Assembly: GCF_000003815.2 (NCBI RefSeq)
Contig: NC_049987.1
Coordinates: 18,462,066-18,526,065 of the forward strand
DNA: 64,000 nt
Origin: Branchiostoma floridae
Taxonomy: Eukaryota > Chordata > Leptocardii > Amphioxiformes > Branchiostomatidae
Direction: 5' to 3'
Of the stretch, positions 1-11,600 are shown in pieces. Each line of letters opens with the position of its first letter. The first letter of the stretch is position 1. Below the pieces are notes generated by a model. It did no database searches. It saw nothing but the letters and a program-made list of their open reading frames with translations, and had not been told where the DNA came from. The translations under genes and the position numbers were made by a program.

Positions 1-1980
1 ATGTTATATTTGGTCACAGCAAGAAGACAAAATTCACTGCTGTGTTTACATCAAGTTTTTAGGGCTGAATAACAAAATACAATCATCTATGTTGAATCAC
101 AGTTATATTTTTTATACACACATTAATGTAAAAAAAATTGTCTGCCCAATTTCTTTCAGATCAACATAAAATAAAGAGCGAAAAAGACTTTAAAATTAAA
201 GGTGTTTGTACCAAATCTTGATTTGTTTCTGTCTGGAAACCCTCATTTGAGCATGGCACGACGTTTCTAACATCTGAGATGAAGTAGAAATACGAAGCTT
301 TGAAGACCCCATCAGGGTTCATGCAACATACATGACCAAGAGCTAACAAAGGAGCTGAAAACATGGCCAATCTCTCCCTAAAAGGTCTGCAAGAAGCTGG
401 CAACCCTCCAGTATCTAATCAACTGTTCCCAGAAGGTAGCAGGTAGAGGGGTCAAAGACCCCAGGCAGAATTCCAGCTCTAAAGAAGTCTGTCATATTTA
501 GGTTACATGCAACTGGAATATTAAAGCATATTCTAAATTGTTATCCTTTCACAATATACTGACAGCTAGTTATGTAGCCATGTGGATTAATTTTCATTAG
601 CACTCTTGATTTCTGAGTTGATTAAGATATAAATCTTATATCAAAAGCCTCATATGCTATAAATGCCTATACTTAAAATCACTAACTTTGAGAAGATTAA
701 AAAGAAGACTGTGAAATTAAGAAAATTTTCCAGGCAATAGTTAAACGTGAAATTTCAGATCATATGGTATTCAAACAATAATATCTCAACAGCTTTATTG
801 CATTTGACTTTTGAGTAACAAGGAAAAATCCAAATTTACAAGCCTCTTTAAAAAAAAAAGAATTCCAGAGTAAAAACAGTGCAATTTCAAGAGTGATTCA
901 GCAGAAAAGTAATGCATAAGCAATGGGCTGAGACCATTGGACTACAAACTTAACAAAGTTAAACTTTAAGAAATACATTTTTCTATATTGATCTTAAGCC
1001 GTTTGCATTTCCGGCTATCAGCACTGTTGCAGGGACAAGATAGGATATGACATCCCTGACTGATCATGGGTGTCATCAGCACTATCCATCTCTTTCCGTT
1101 TATTTGATAGCATTTCTATGATGGATCATGTGTCAAGTACAAAGCAAAATGTAGAATTTACTAGAAATGGTGACACTCCAAAGTCCAAACCTCATAGTAT
1201 ATTATGGTTGGTACTATATGACAGGACTCAGTTTCACTATATAGAAATGTACCTTAATATAAATGTACATCTTTCTTTTCAGGGCTTAAATGTTTTGTAT
1301 GAACACAACAGGAAACATGTGGCATGACTGTGTACCTGTGTGATTAATCTCAATTCTGTAAGATCGCCCAGACATCCAAACAAATGGCAACAGACCAGGG
1401 TGCAAACAGAACAAAGGATTACAGTAATAGCTTCCAATGGGGCCAAAATGGCAGGCAGACAAAACTGTTGGTTCTATTCTAATACGGAAAAAAAAAGGAT
1501 TTGCAAAATCAACATATGTTAAAGGTTGGTGACACTTTCCTTTAGAATTTGAAAGAAAAAAATGCCAGGAGAACATAGAGCTTATCTTACAGGTGAGTTT
1601 ACAAAGCCAACCTGACTAGTAATTAGTAACTGTGACAACACCCTCACTATAATCTTTCAATTAAGCGCAACACCAAATACACCATTCCTAAATACTGAAA
1701 ACTCCTATGGGTAATCATCATGATGTAGGTAACGTCCAGATAAAATTTCATGTCATAATCTATCCCACATGCTAAGCAACAGTTCCCTGTTGTTGTTGTT
1801 TTTCCACAAAAACAAAAGCTAATGTAGTTTCTTTTATCCAAGATTCGTCGTATCCAATTTTGATTGCCATAGCTATCTAAACCCTGATGGCACACTTCTT
1901 GTTCTTACTAAACATCTCAGAGAAGTATGACACTTCAGTAGTAGACACATATTGACAACATTAATAAGCATCACAAAAGG

Positions 1981-2046
1981 AAAATGGCAAGTAGAATTGT
2001 AAAAATAAACTTTTAAGTTTATTTTTACAATTCTACTTGCCATTTT
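1981..2046. repeat. Near-perfect 66-bp palindrome (32-bp arms, 2-nt centre)
   Basis: The left arm starts AAAATGGCAAGTAGAATTGT and the right arm is its exact reverse complement. The 32-bp arms pair without a mismatch around a TT centre. It would form a cruciform, or a hairpin in RNA. It lies in REV3L intron 1 and resembles a minimal foldback or palindromic MITE. No target-site duplication is obvious. Confidence 0.9.
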
Positions 2047-2430
2047 TAAAAATACATGTAACAGAAAACATGCTACAGGCCAGGTCTAAACCTTTCAATA
2101 TGCGAGAAAACAATTTGGACTAACAGGTATTTTTCACCAAATCATAGCTAGTGTACCACATAAAATTTCAAAGTGCTTCGGTACCAGTTACTCGCAATGA
2201 CGGATTGGTGAAGTCGAATTTTTTTAAGTGCCCTGGCTCTACATTAATAGTCTCTGGAGAAGTTACAATGTATGATAGGGAATACTACCGGAGCATGGCA
2301 TTACTGTCTATTTCGTGTATCCCAAGCAAATGAGCATGAATACATAAAAGATATGGACTCATATCAGAATTAGATACAGATGTTTGCTAACAACTTTAAT
2401 AACTGCTAGATGAAACCTTTCTATGGTATA

Positions 2431-2450
2431 TTATGCTGATATCAGCATAA
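2431..2450. repeat. Perfect 20-bp palindrome
   Basis: TTATGCTGATATCAGCATAA reads identically on both strands. It could be a dimeric protein-binding site or chance. No other copy was noticed in the window. Confidence 0.7.
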
Positions 2451-4610
2451 ATATCTACCTCACATTATGAATGATATCTGTAGACTGTATCTCTTATCTC
2501 ACATAAACACAAAATACTAGTGGTGAAGGGAAAATGACCAATGGTTTTCAGAATGACCTCTGTTGCCCCTGAAGGTATTAACATTAAAATGTATGACATA
2601 GATTTAAATGAAACAAAATGATTTCAATTCTATTTTCAACCATTGATCAGTACAGTAGTGAGGAAGCAGAAATTTTACAGACTGCGAAATCTCCACTTGC
2701 ATCTGAATTCCATTCAAATTCCTTTATCTCCCAGAAAATCTCAATGGTTCCTTCCACAGATTTGTTCCAGACCTTACCATGTGGTCCCTAAGGGAGGGGC
2801 AGGGTGTCCCAGGGGTTATATTATGTGGGTTATCAGGACGCTCCAAAATGGGTCCACATCTTTAGGAGCTTCTGATAAAGGTAGACAAATATACTTACCT
2901 AGATACACACCTAGGAACCTGTCTAAAAAATTAATCTTTAGAACACATTTCTACCTGATTTGCAAAAAATGCCAGGTGAACGATGTTTAGTTAGCAAAGA
3001 ACAAACAGCATTCCAGATGTCTGAATTAAAACAGATTGTTCTGATAATGCCAGAATAAGCATTCAACCGCTTTGATTTATTATAGGTTAGCTTTTGGGTA
3101 AATTAGTTCCAACCCCATGCCATATGACCTGTTTTCATGCACTGTGGGTCAATCTTATAACAGACTATAATTTCGAGTTAGTATTTATAGTCCACAAGGG
3201 CTTAGAAAGTATATTTGAGATGTAAACTGTAATGAAATAAACTATGGCATAAAGAACAAAAATGCAGGAAACTCCCCCCAATGCCTGTTCCCATTAATGC
3301 AATTGTTTTGTAGAAATTTTTGTACACTTTTGTAATATCTTGGAATATCTGCATTTTATTTTTGGGACCTGTACTCAAATGATTAAGCTGTTAATTATCA
3401 GAGATGGTATCAACAAGGTAGACCCTAGATCTACATGTACTGTAACTTCATTTAGAACTTAGAAGCAAATAAAACCAATTGGTTTACCGAAGAGATTACC
3501 AAATCCTAATCCATGGAAGTCTACCGACAATAATGGGTACAATGATCTTATATTGATATGCAAATTAGAATTCACTTAATTTTTATGCTATCAACGAATA
3601 GGTGCAAGTTAGACAGCACAAGTAATGAAAAAAATATTCTGTCAAAAAACAAACCAAATAATGTGTACTTTTGTTGTTTTGAACAATATCATGGTCCCTA
3701 ATCTCATGTTTTGAATCAAACAACAATTATAAAAGACAACTGCTGAATGAAACTTGAGTCAATCACAAGAAAGTGTCTGTGAAATATACTGTACTTAAAA
3801 CAGCTGCTAAAATGGTTAAATGTCACATATTTTTGTATTAAATTCTAAGCTGGGGACCTTACACTTTCATATTTCAACTTTCATGTCTTGAAAGTTGACA
3901 TTTTGCAATATAAAAGTATCAAAGTATTAGTTTGAAGCCAACTCTTTTGTTCAGAATGAAACAACTTCAACAAATGTTTTTACATTGTCCAATCTATTTT
4001 GCTCAACATGACTAATTTTACAACATTTAAACAAAACCATTATAGCTACTTAAAAGCTTGGGTGATTTAAATCATCAGGACTCCAGCTCAGTTAATCATC
4101 ACAATATGATATATCCCTTGAGATATTCTTGACAGGTGGCAAGATTATCCTTGAATTTGGATTAAAGTACAAAAATCCTCCTACTAAATAATGTAAGATT
4201 CTTAATATTTTTAAGTCCATTCATTTTGTTTTTACTGAGTTCAAAGGGACCAAGGCTTGGGTCAGTTTACAACAAAGGGATTTCTGGTTTCGTTCGTAGC
4301 AAAATAAACAAAGCTATGACCGGTATAGGGTTACATGGGTGCATGTGGTTTTGATATCTGGCCGTAAAAAAAAAAACTAGCGTGGTCACAGTGTGCAAGG
4401 CCTGCGCCATTAGTAATGCCTTATTTGTACAAAATTTGTGTGTTGTTGAGGTTTTAGGAGTATATGCGGGCACAGCTGTCGTTTGTGATGCTTTCGCGCG
4501 CAAAAGAAGATAAAAAAATCACCCCAAACTCACATACACTATTCAATAAGGTATCTAACGTATCCCTAGACTGGTCAAGAGGGTTATGAGATTTAAAAAT
4601 AATGACTTAC

Positions 4611-4749
4611 CTCCCGGGGTCGCCCCGAAGATCCGAACCACCGGGACCTTTTTGGATTCAGCCCCGCGAAAGTCGGAATAACAGACGTCCAAACCTCGGA
4701 CAGGAACCGCCTGGTAGTGGTCCGCAGTCACAATTCTCACCGAAAACAT
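4611..4749 (-). CDS. REV3L: REV3L coding exon 1 (DNA polymerase zeta catalytic subunit, N-terminus)
   Basis: REV3L is the B-family polymerase of the translesion complex Pol zeta (with REV7) and acts in the nucleus. The exon encodes 46 residues starting MFSVRIVTADHY, followed by a KKVPVVRIFGATPG segment. This is the hallmark start of REV3L, where the N-terminal domain begins. The ATG is at 4749 on the minus strand. The exon ends at 4611 with one spare base before a strong donor (GTAAGT), so the intron is phase 1. The rest of this very large protein lies left of the window. The gene is head-to-head with SORD, 912 bp between start codons. Recognition rests on 46 residues, but they are highly characteristic. 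Confidence 0.88.
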
Positions 4750-5661
4750 GACTGAAAAACGACAGAGAAACGTCCCACGGTTAAAACCTGAGCCACCGGA
4801 AAATTGGAGCAGGCAAGCCTGGACGGGAGAGATAAGAAGAGTTTCGCCGTGGGTGGAATCCTACCTACACGGCTGAGGAAAAACAGACGACACCATGATG
4901 AAAAGGAGAAAGCACGAAAATATCAACATCACCCTTTGTCCTTGAATTCAAACCTCCTTAAGCACGCCACGGGCACAATCTTTACCTCAAAATATTCCTA
5001 GAATCGTATTCTCTTACCTGATGTGTTTTTTTGGCGCAGGATAGGTCAGAAACGGGCGGAAATTCAGGAAAAATAGACCTGCTTTCCTGCAAGCAGGGCG
5101 GGATCCGACATTTTGTGTCTCCTGACCGAATGGATAATGTGCCGCGCGGCATGCCGGGAAAGGGGAATATACCACGAGCAGGGGGGCGTGTCCCCTTGGG
5201 AGAAAGCTAAAAAAAAATGATATTACCGAAGAAAAATAGAAATCTTTAACCCCTAAATAACATTTCCTTTTGGTGAAACGTCACAAAAACGCTGCAGAGA
5301 TAAGGTAGAATTTCTAATCATTGCGACCGACAGCGGTATTGACTTGGACTCATTGTCTGGGACATTTAAAGTACCGCCATTTAACTGGGGCGAAATTTTA
5401 CCGCCCTAAATTGCTTTCCTAGTAAACAATGAATATATATTATTTTACTACTCATGTCAATTGCGATCTATTTGAGTCCATCTTCATGTTAAAATCTGAT
5501 ATATTCTTTAGTCTAATGATTCTTTATCTCATTTTGCTTTCAATGAATGGATTCATGAATAAACGGACACTGTAACCCCGGTCCTTTTATTTAGCTTGAC
5601 TGGGTACAAAGGTCTTTCTTATCAAGTGTCACTAGCTGTGTGCTAGTAAAACGGTCCAAAA
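4750..5661. promoter_or_regulatory. Divergent promoter interval between REV3L and SORD
   Basis: The 912 bp between the two start codons is richer in CpG than the flanks, especially at 4750-5180. No TATA box stands out. It should contain both transcription starts and 5' untranslated sequence; a good minus-strand acceptor or donor cannot be assigned with certainty. A 65-codon plus-strand open frame at 4804-5001 lacks recognisable homology and is treated as UTR noise. Confidence 0.55.
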
Positions 5662-8600
5662 ATGGCGGCGGAGTCAAACTTGTCCGCTGTTCTCTACGCA
5701 AAGGACGACCTGAGACTGGTAAGTGGGGACTTCTAACGGTTCATATATATGCTGACAACAGTACAGATTACGTAATCAATGTTATAGAGGTCCACCATGC
5801 GAATTCAAGGTGACATTGCAGTACACGGTGATCTAGTGTAAAGGCGTATCCAGGTCGACGTCCAATTATAATCAGTAATGGGTTCTAATGTATTGGTTGG
5901 TACAGGATCTAGGACCAAAAAGAAAGAGAGACGCCACTTAAAGCGAAAACAAATGTATGGAGTTCGTGTGAGGAATATATGATAGGCTATAAACTGCCTT
6001 ACGTTATAACGTTGATTGTTATTTTTGTTAAACGGATTTTACTACGTTTTCTAGTTCATTCAACGATGTTGTCTTCAAGTTCAGGCATTTTCCTATTGTT
6101 TCAAGTCAAACATTTAATTTGCTTTCTTTCTATTAGGAACACCGTGATATCAAATTACCTGGTGAAAACGGTAGGTATACCACAATCTGATGTGCCAGCA
6201 AAATAACGTTTTATCTTTTTTTACGGTCAAAGGTTACATTACGTCACGTTTCATTCATATGACCGTATAAGGTAACGCTACACAATGCGGCCAAAACAAC
6301 TACACGTGGATGCTTTAGAGTATTGACGTATATCATTTCAAGTGTGGAAAATTTCCAACAATAACAAAAATATATATATATTTCAATGTTTTGTACGACA
6401 TGTTAACAGGCAACCATTTTCGTGTTCAGTATAAACACGTTTTATACGAAGCGTAAAAATAGTAAAGGGTAACAATGCACGAAAATTAGTGGGTAATGAA
6501 AAATAGAGGTTTCTCGGGGTAGGCTGTTAACCATTGCATTCTGTATCACCCATTGAAATTAGATAAGAAAACCCAGAAACCTAGTCATTTTACCGTGCTG
6601 TTTAATTTCTGAAATTCACCTTCCAATTCTCCTTGAGGGGATTGACCTGTTCACTGACGTAATGGTGCTGTTTGTTGCAGTATGTAAAGTGGCCGCAAGG
6701 GCATCCCCTATCAATCATATGTCTGCAAAGTAAATATAAATGTATTTGGTATTTCTAAATTTAGGACAGAATAGCATTTTCAGCATGAAAATCCATGTGT
6801 TGTTAGAATTCATTATAGAAAAAATGGTAATACTTTATATCCGACACTGGAATCAAACTACATTTATTTATTTATTCAATTCATTGTTTATTGATATCTT
6901 AAGACGCCTGAGTAGCCGATTCAGTTTTGACAAACTGATTTTCAATAGGGCCCAGGTACACTTACAATGAAATAAAAACATATTACAGAGAGAATAAATA
7001 GATATACACAACGGAACATATAAGTACAAATAAAACATGAAAGACGGCAGACAAATCAAAATCATAATCCATAATCCGGTCCATGCAGGTCATGATCAAC
7101 AGATCATTTGGTCAGGAGGCCAGAGGTCACTACTGAGAATGTGCTATAGGGACTACTAGTATTGTATCCACTATCGATCAATAAAGTTTATCCATTCGTT
7201 CATCCATCCATTTATTCATCCATCCATCCATCCATCCATTCATTCATTCATTCATTCATCCATTCATCCATCCATCCATCCATCCATCCATCCATCCATC
7301 CATCCATCCATCCATCCATCCATCTATCCATCCATCCATCCATCCAATAAACCAATCAATCAATTTTCAGAGGTTCAGATAGCCATGTGTTCCGTTGGGA
7401 TTTGCGGTTCGGATGTGAAGTATTGGACGCACGGGAAGTGTGGCCGGTTTGTGCTGGAGGAACCTATGGTGATGGGACACGAGTCCAGCGGCACTGTGGT
7501 GGCAGTGGGAGCAGGAGTCACGCACCTAGCGAAAGGTACGCGTACTGCAGCCTTATTGTTTTTTTTTCACTTTAACATAGCGCAAAGTATATATGAAGTA
7601 TATACGAAGAGGTCACCATATTTCCTCATCATGCAAGCAACATAAGAAAATGGAAGATGTATGAAAAGCTAATTGTTTTCCATTTGAATTGAACGTAGCG
7701 TGAAGTATATACGTAGTCAGTACATAAGAAGAGATCAACACATTTTCTGTGATACAAGCAACCGTTAAAAATACGGAGGACGTGTGAACATCATTTTTCA
7801 ACTTATACACTTCGGAATACGTATTATGATACAAAATGCGCTGTTATGAACATTTCCGTTGCGAGTAAAGAAAATTTATAGCTACATAGAAGCTGACTTG
7901 GTCAAAATGGGCAATGTGTTCAACCAACTCGTACAGTGCATTCTGTCGTCAAAGAAATCATTTACAATATATACATGTTTAAACAATTACAAAATGGATT
8001 TGCTGTGTTATAAGACCGTAAGACCATCGTCGCTAGCGCTACTTCTATAAAACGATGTGATTATCCTCGTTATTTCGTTGGCAAATAATCCTCGAATTGA
8101 ATCATTAGATCCACATAATACATGTATATGTCAGGGTAGAGACTGCGATCTGGTAGAATCGCAGATTCTACCCTGACATATATATATGTACAGGGGTTCA
8201 AAACCGATTTTTTTCTTGCTGGACCGGTCAGGAAAAACCGGACCTGAAGAAATCAGCAAATCGCATTTTGTACCGATTAGAAAATGAACGGATTATACCG
8301 TCACCACGGCGGCAGACAATCACGTTTTGATAGGTTTACCGGTCCAAGAAAATAACAAGAGCGAAATAGGGTCAGCTAGGTTTCTACAGACAAACTTGGT
8401 CTAAGTTAACAGAGGCAATTAGCGTTGTTTACATGAAGATAGGATACTCCAACAAACAGATTCCTTTCAGTAGCGAAATTGACCATTGTTTTGAGTATAA
8501 CCATTTAGTATTCATAAGCTTTCACAAACAATAAGGTCCAGGACAGGACTGCAACCTGATCCTCTGGACCTGAACCATACCTGTACATGACTATGTGCAC

Positions 8601-11600
8601 CGGTATACCCACCCCTAATAAAAATGTTTTATGCATAAAAACGAAGTTTGTGATATATACTGATATTCCACTCAAAGCGCTCCATGGGGAAGATATGGAA
8701 TCCCATGTGAAAAGACCATACGTTTTGGCACAATCGTCATCGGGAAGGTCCTTGCGCGTAGTACAGTGTTTAAGAAGACTTCTCGACGTACGTCCCGACG
8801 GGCCTTTGCCTGGGCACCGCTCGGCACTACTGACGACCACCCCGGGCAGTCTCCTGCTCCCATCACCGCTGCCTTCCCCAAGCGGAATCCACTGGTACTG
8901 TACTGCAGACGGTAAAGAGAGCAAAGATGCATGGTTTCTTCCTGTTACATCCAAACTTTGACTCCAAGGTCCCATAGAAACGGCGCACCGAAATACGTGG
9001 GTACCTAACGTTATAGGGTTTGTAACGTTTAGTATCGTAGTAACTGTCCTTGGTACTGAACTATGTCTATTGCTACACGCCGGTGTGCATGTTACGCAGA
9101 AGGGAGGTTATATATGGGCTATATGGATACAGATACAGATACAAACAGAAAATCTGATAGAACTTTTCCATGTACGCCTGCTGAACGATCTGAGCACGAA
9201 AAGGACTAGGATCTGTCCGTAGTGCTGAATGCCATCCACTCGTGTATGTCCAATCGAAGCAATTTCAAAACAAAACGGAGGTTGAGATTTGGGGTTTGAA
9301 TTTGTCCCATACTTGTTTTGTAGGCAATCCGACTTGGTTGGAAGTATGAAAAAATTTGTCATAGTCTTTTGGCTCTGATTTACTGTTAAATCTTATAAGA
9401 GTATCCGTCGTCTTTTGGCTATGATTTACTGTTAAATTTTATAAAAGTATCAATCGTTTCTTCACCTGACCACCCCATAGGTCCTCCAGTAGTCCGATTC
9501 CGCTCTCCAAGATAAACTCCAGTTCACAAGGCGTGGAGCTTTCCGAAGACTTCCACTGGTTGTACTTCCACCTACACCTCCAGCAATGAGTTATCCTACG
9601 GGGTGTCCCCTTTTTAACAGCAGGGGCTCCATTCAAAACCTCTTCCCTGTGCGTGAGAGCGAAATCTACCGCCGCGTGCTCGATTTCTGGTACGTCTAGA
9701 AAATGGGCTAGCCTTGCCAAGTCCAAGCAGTTTTCTATCTTCAGAGACTGTAAAACTCGCTGGACAAGTGTGTCATATACGTCGGAAGATTTTAGACCTT
9801 TTGCGACCATCGCTAAACGCATCATTCTGCGAGGTTTGGTTGGATAAACATCTTTTTCGACCGCTCGAAGATAGCGACGAAAATCTTTCGCCTTGATTTT
9901 CTTGAAGTAGTCCCTGATGTCTTCGTCGGCGAGTTTTCTCTGGAAGAAGACGACCAAGTCCTTCCGAATCTTGAAGTATTTTCCTCCGACCATAATTCTC
10001 ATCCGAGGATGCGAGGATCTAGATAAAGATCGCCTTAAAGACATCGTTGTGAACATGAGACGATGCGACAGAAAAACAAAGACGTCATTCGGTCAAGCAG
10101 ATGCTAGTATGTTGAATGTTCTTTATAATTCTTTCGAATATACAGAACATAAACGAACCGAACTACGGTTGTATTTTGAATTTTCCATTGGGCGTTGCTA
10201 CGCGACGGTGTGTTTTAGAACATCTTTGTTATATATATATTATTCCATTATCATTTGGCTCAATATGCCGTTTTGTTGTCATAAAGGGAATAATTTCGAT
10301 ACTAAAGTTTGTTTCATAACATTTTGAGCTCTTAAATATAAAATAACTTCTTTTTGATCGTACTTGTACGTTTTTATCAGCGTTACATTAAGTTGCAATT
10401 TTCATTTCATACCATTAAAAATGGTTCTGCATATAATTACAAATCCATAGGGTTTACTTCGTGGATATGAGAAAAGAGCTATTTTATATTGAACATATAG
10501 AAGAACGTAATGAACTTGAAGCGTCCAAGACAAACAATAGGCACTCGGAAAAGAACACTATCTTTGAAGCGACGGGTCACACGTTGAATTCCCCGCTTCT
10601 GATAACAGTTATATTTCAGATAAAGTGATTAAATAACAAATGCTACAATTTCATTGGGCGGAATCTCGTTGCCGGTTTCCTCCAGTCTCGCCGCAGGGCA
10701 TGTCCCTGTCGCCGTTGCCATGGCCGCAACTTGAGACCAAACACTCTCTTCTGATTGACTCGTGGACTTGATTGAATTTTCCTCCAGTGACGTAACATCC
10801 TCTTCTTCATGAACTTCATCTGGCACGGGGTGGGTCGATCTGTGGAAGCCCGTTTCTGGCACCGCGGACAGTGGACGGTGTGACGCGAGCCTAGTAGCTT
10901 CTTGGCGGCGGAAGCAGTCAAAACTGCATGCCGATTCCTCATAACAAAATCCTCCCCAGATTTTTCAACAGCTTTGAGATCCAACCAATGGGCAGCTTGG
11001 GTTATCCTGACACAATTTGAAGGTTTCAACTTCAAAATTATGGCTTGGCATAGTTTATCAAGAGCGTCAGTTATACCAAGTTCAGATGCTATGGCAGCAA
11101 GTCGGAAGAGTTTACCAAGTCGGCTTGGAACTAAACCGTCTTCAAGAAGGTTGACGAAGCTCTTCAAGTCTTTTCCTCTTACGTCTTTCAAGACAACTTC
11201 CGTGGCATCCCAGAAGGACGTGGTGGAAAATTTCCCCTCTGTGATTCCACCCCAAGTCGCTAGGGTGACTTTGTGAACGTAAGCTCTGGTACGTCCAGCC
11301 GCCAGGCAAATGTTGGAAGAGGATGAGTGGAGATCGTAGCTCGGTGGCTGCTTGAAACAATTCATCGTGCTAAACATTGGGCACCTCAACAGGAAAACAA
11401 GTGCACATAGCTGTTACTTACGAAATGTTTGAAACGTTAGTTGCTAGGAGGAAGATTCGAATGTGTACTTCGAGAACAAACTGACGATGGTTGTGACGAC
11501 AAAGTTCAGAGTAGGTGCCATTCTAGAACTAGGATTGTTGTTGACTAAACAAAGAATTCGTTTCACGGGATACTGCTGTTTCTTAGCATAGCTATGGCTA

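Larger units (their letters stand above)
1..4610 (-). other. REV3L intron 1 (part)
   Basis: This AT-rich stretch lies downstream, on the minus strand, of REV3L coding exon 1, whose donor is at 4610-4605. I looked on the minus strand for the next conserved REV3L exon and did not find it, so it probably lies left of the window. The open frames here are short, lack splice-bounded homology and are taken as noise. The only strong structures are two palindromes, at 1981-2046 and 2431-2450. Confidence 0.6.

Noticed and set aside
4804-5001. 65-codon plus frame in the divergent promoter
   Set aside because: No homology; it is likely 5' untranslated sequence of one of the two genes.
7162-7346. CRISPR-like or phage-like regular repeats
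   Set aside because: Spaced unique spacers are absent; all arrays here are eukaryotic tandem repeats.
7162-7350. 62-codon IHPS-type repetitive peptide
   Set aside because: It is only the translation of the CATC microsatellite.
8505-8975. 156-codon minus frame (and a 124-codon plus frame) in SORD intron 3
   Set aside because: It overlaps a MITE end; there is no recognised domain and no splice or codon evidence.
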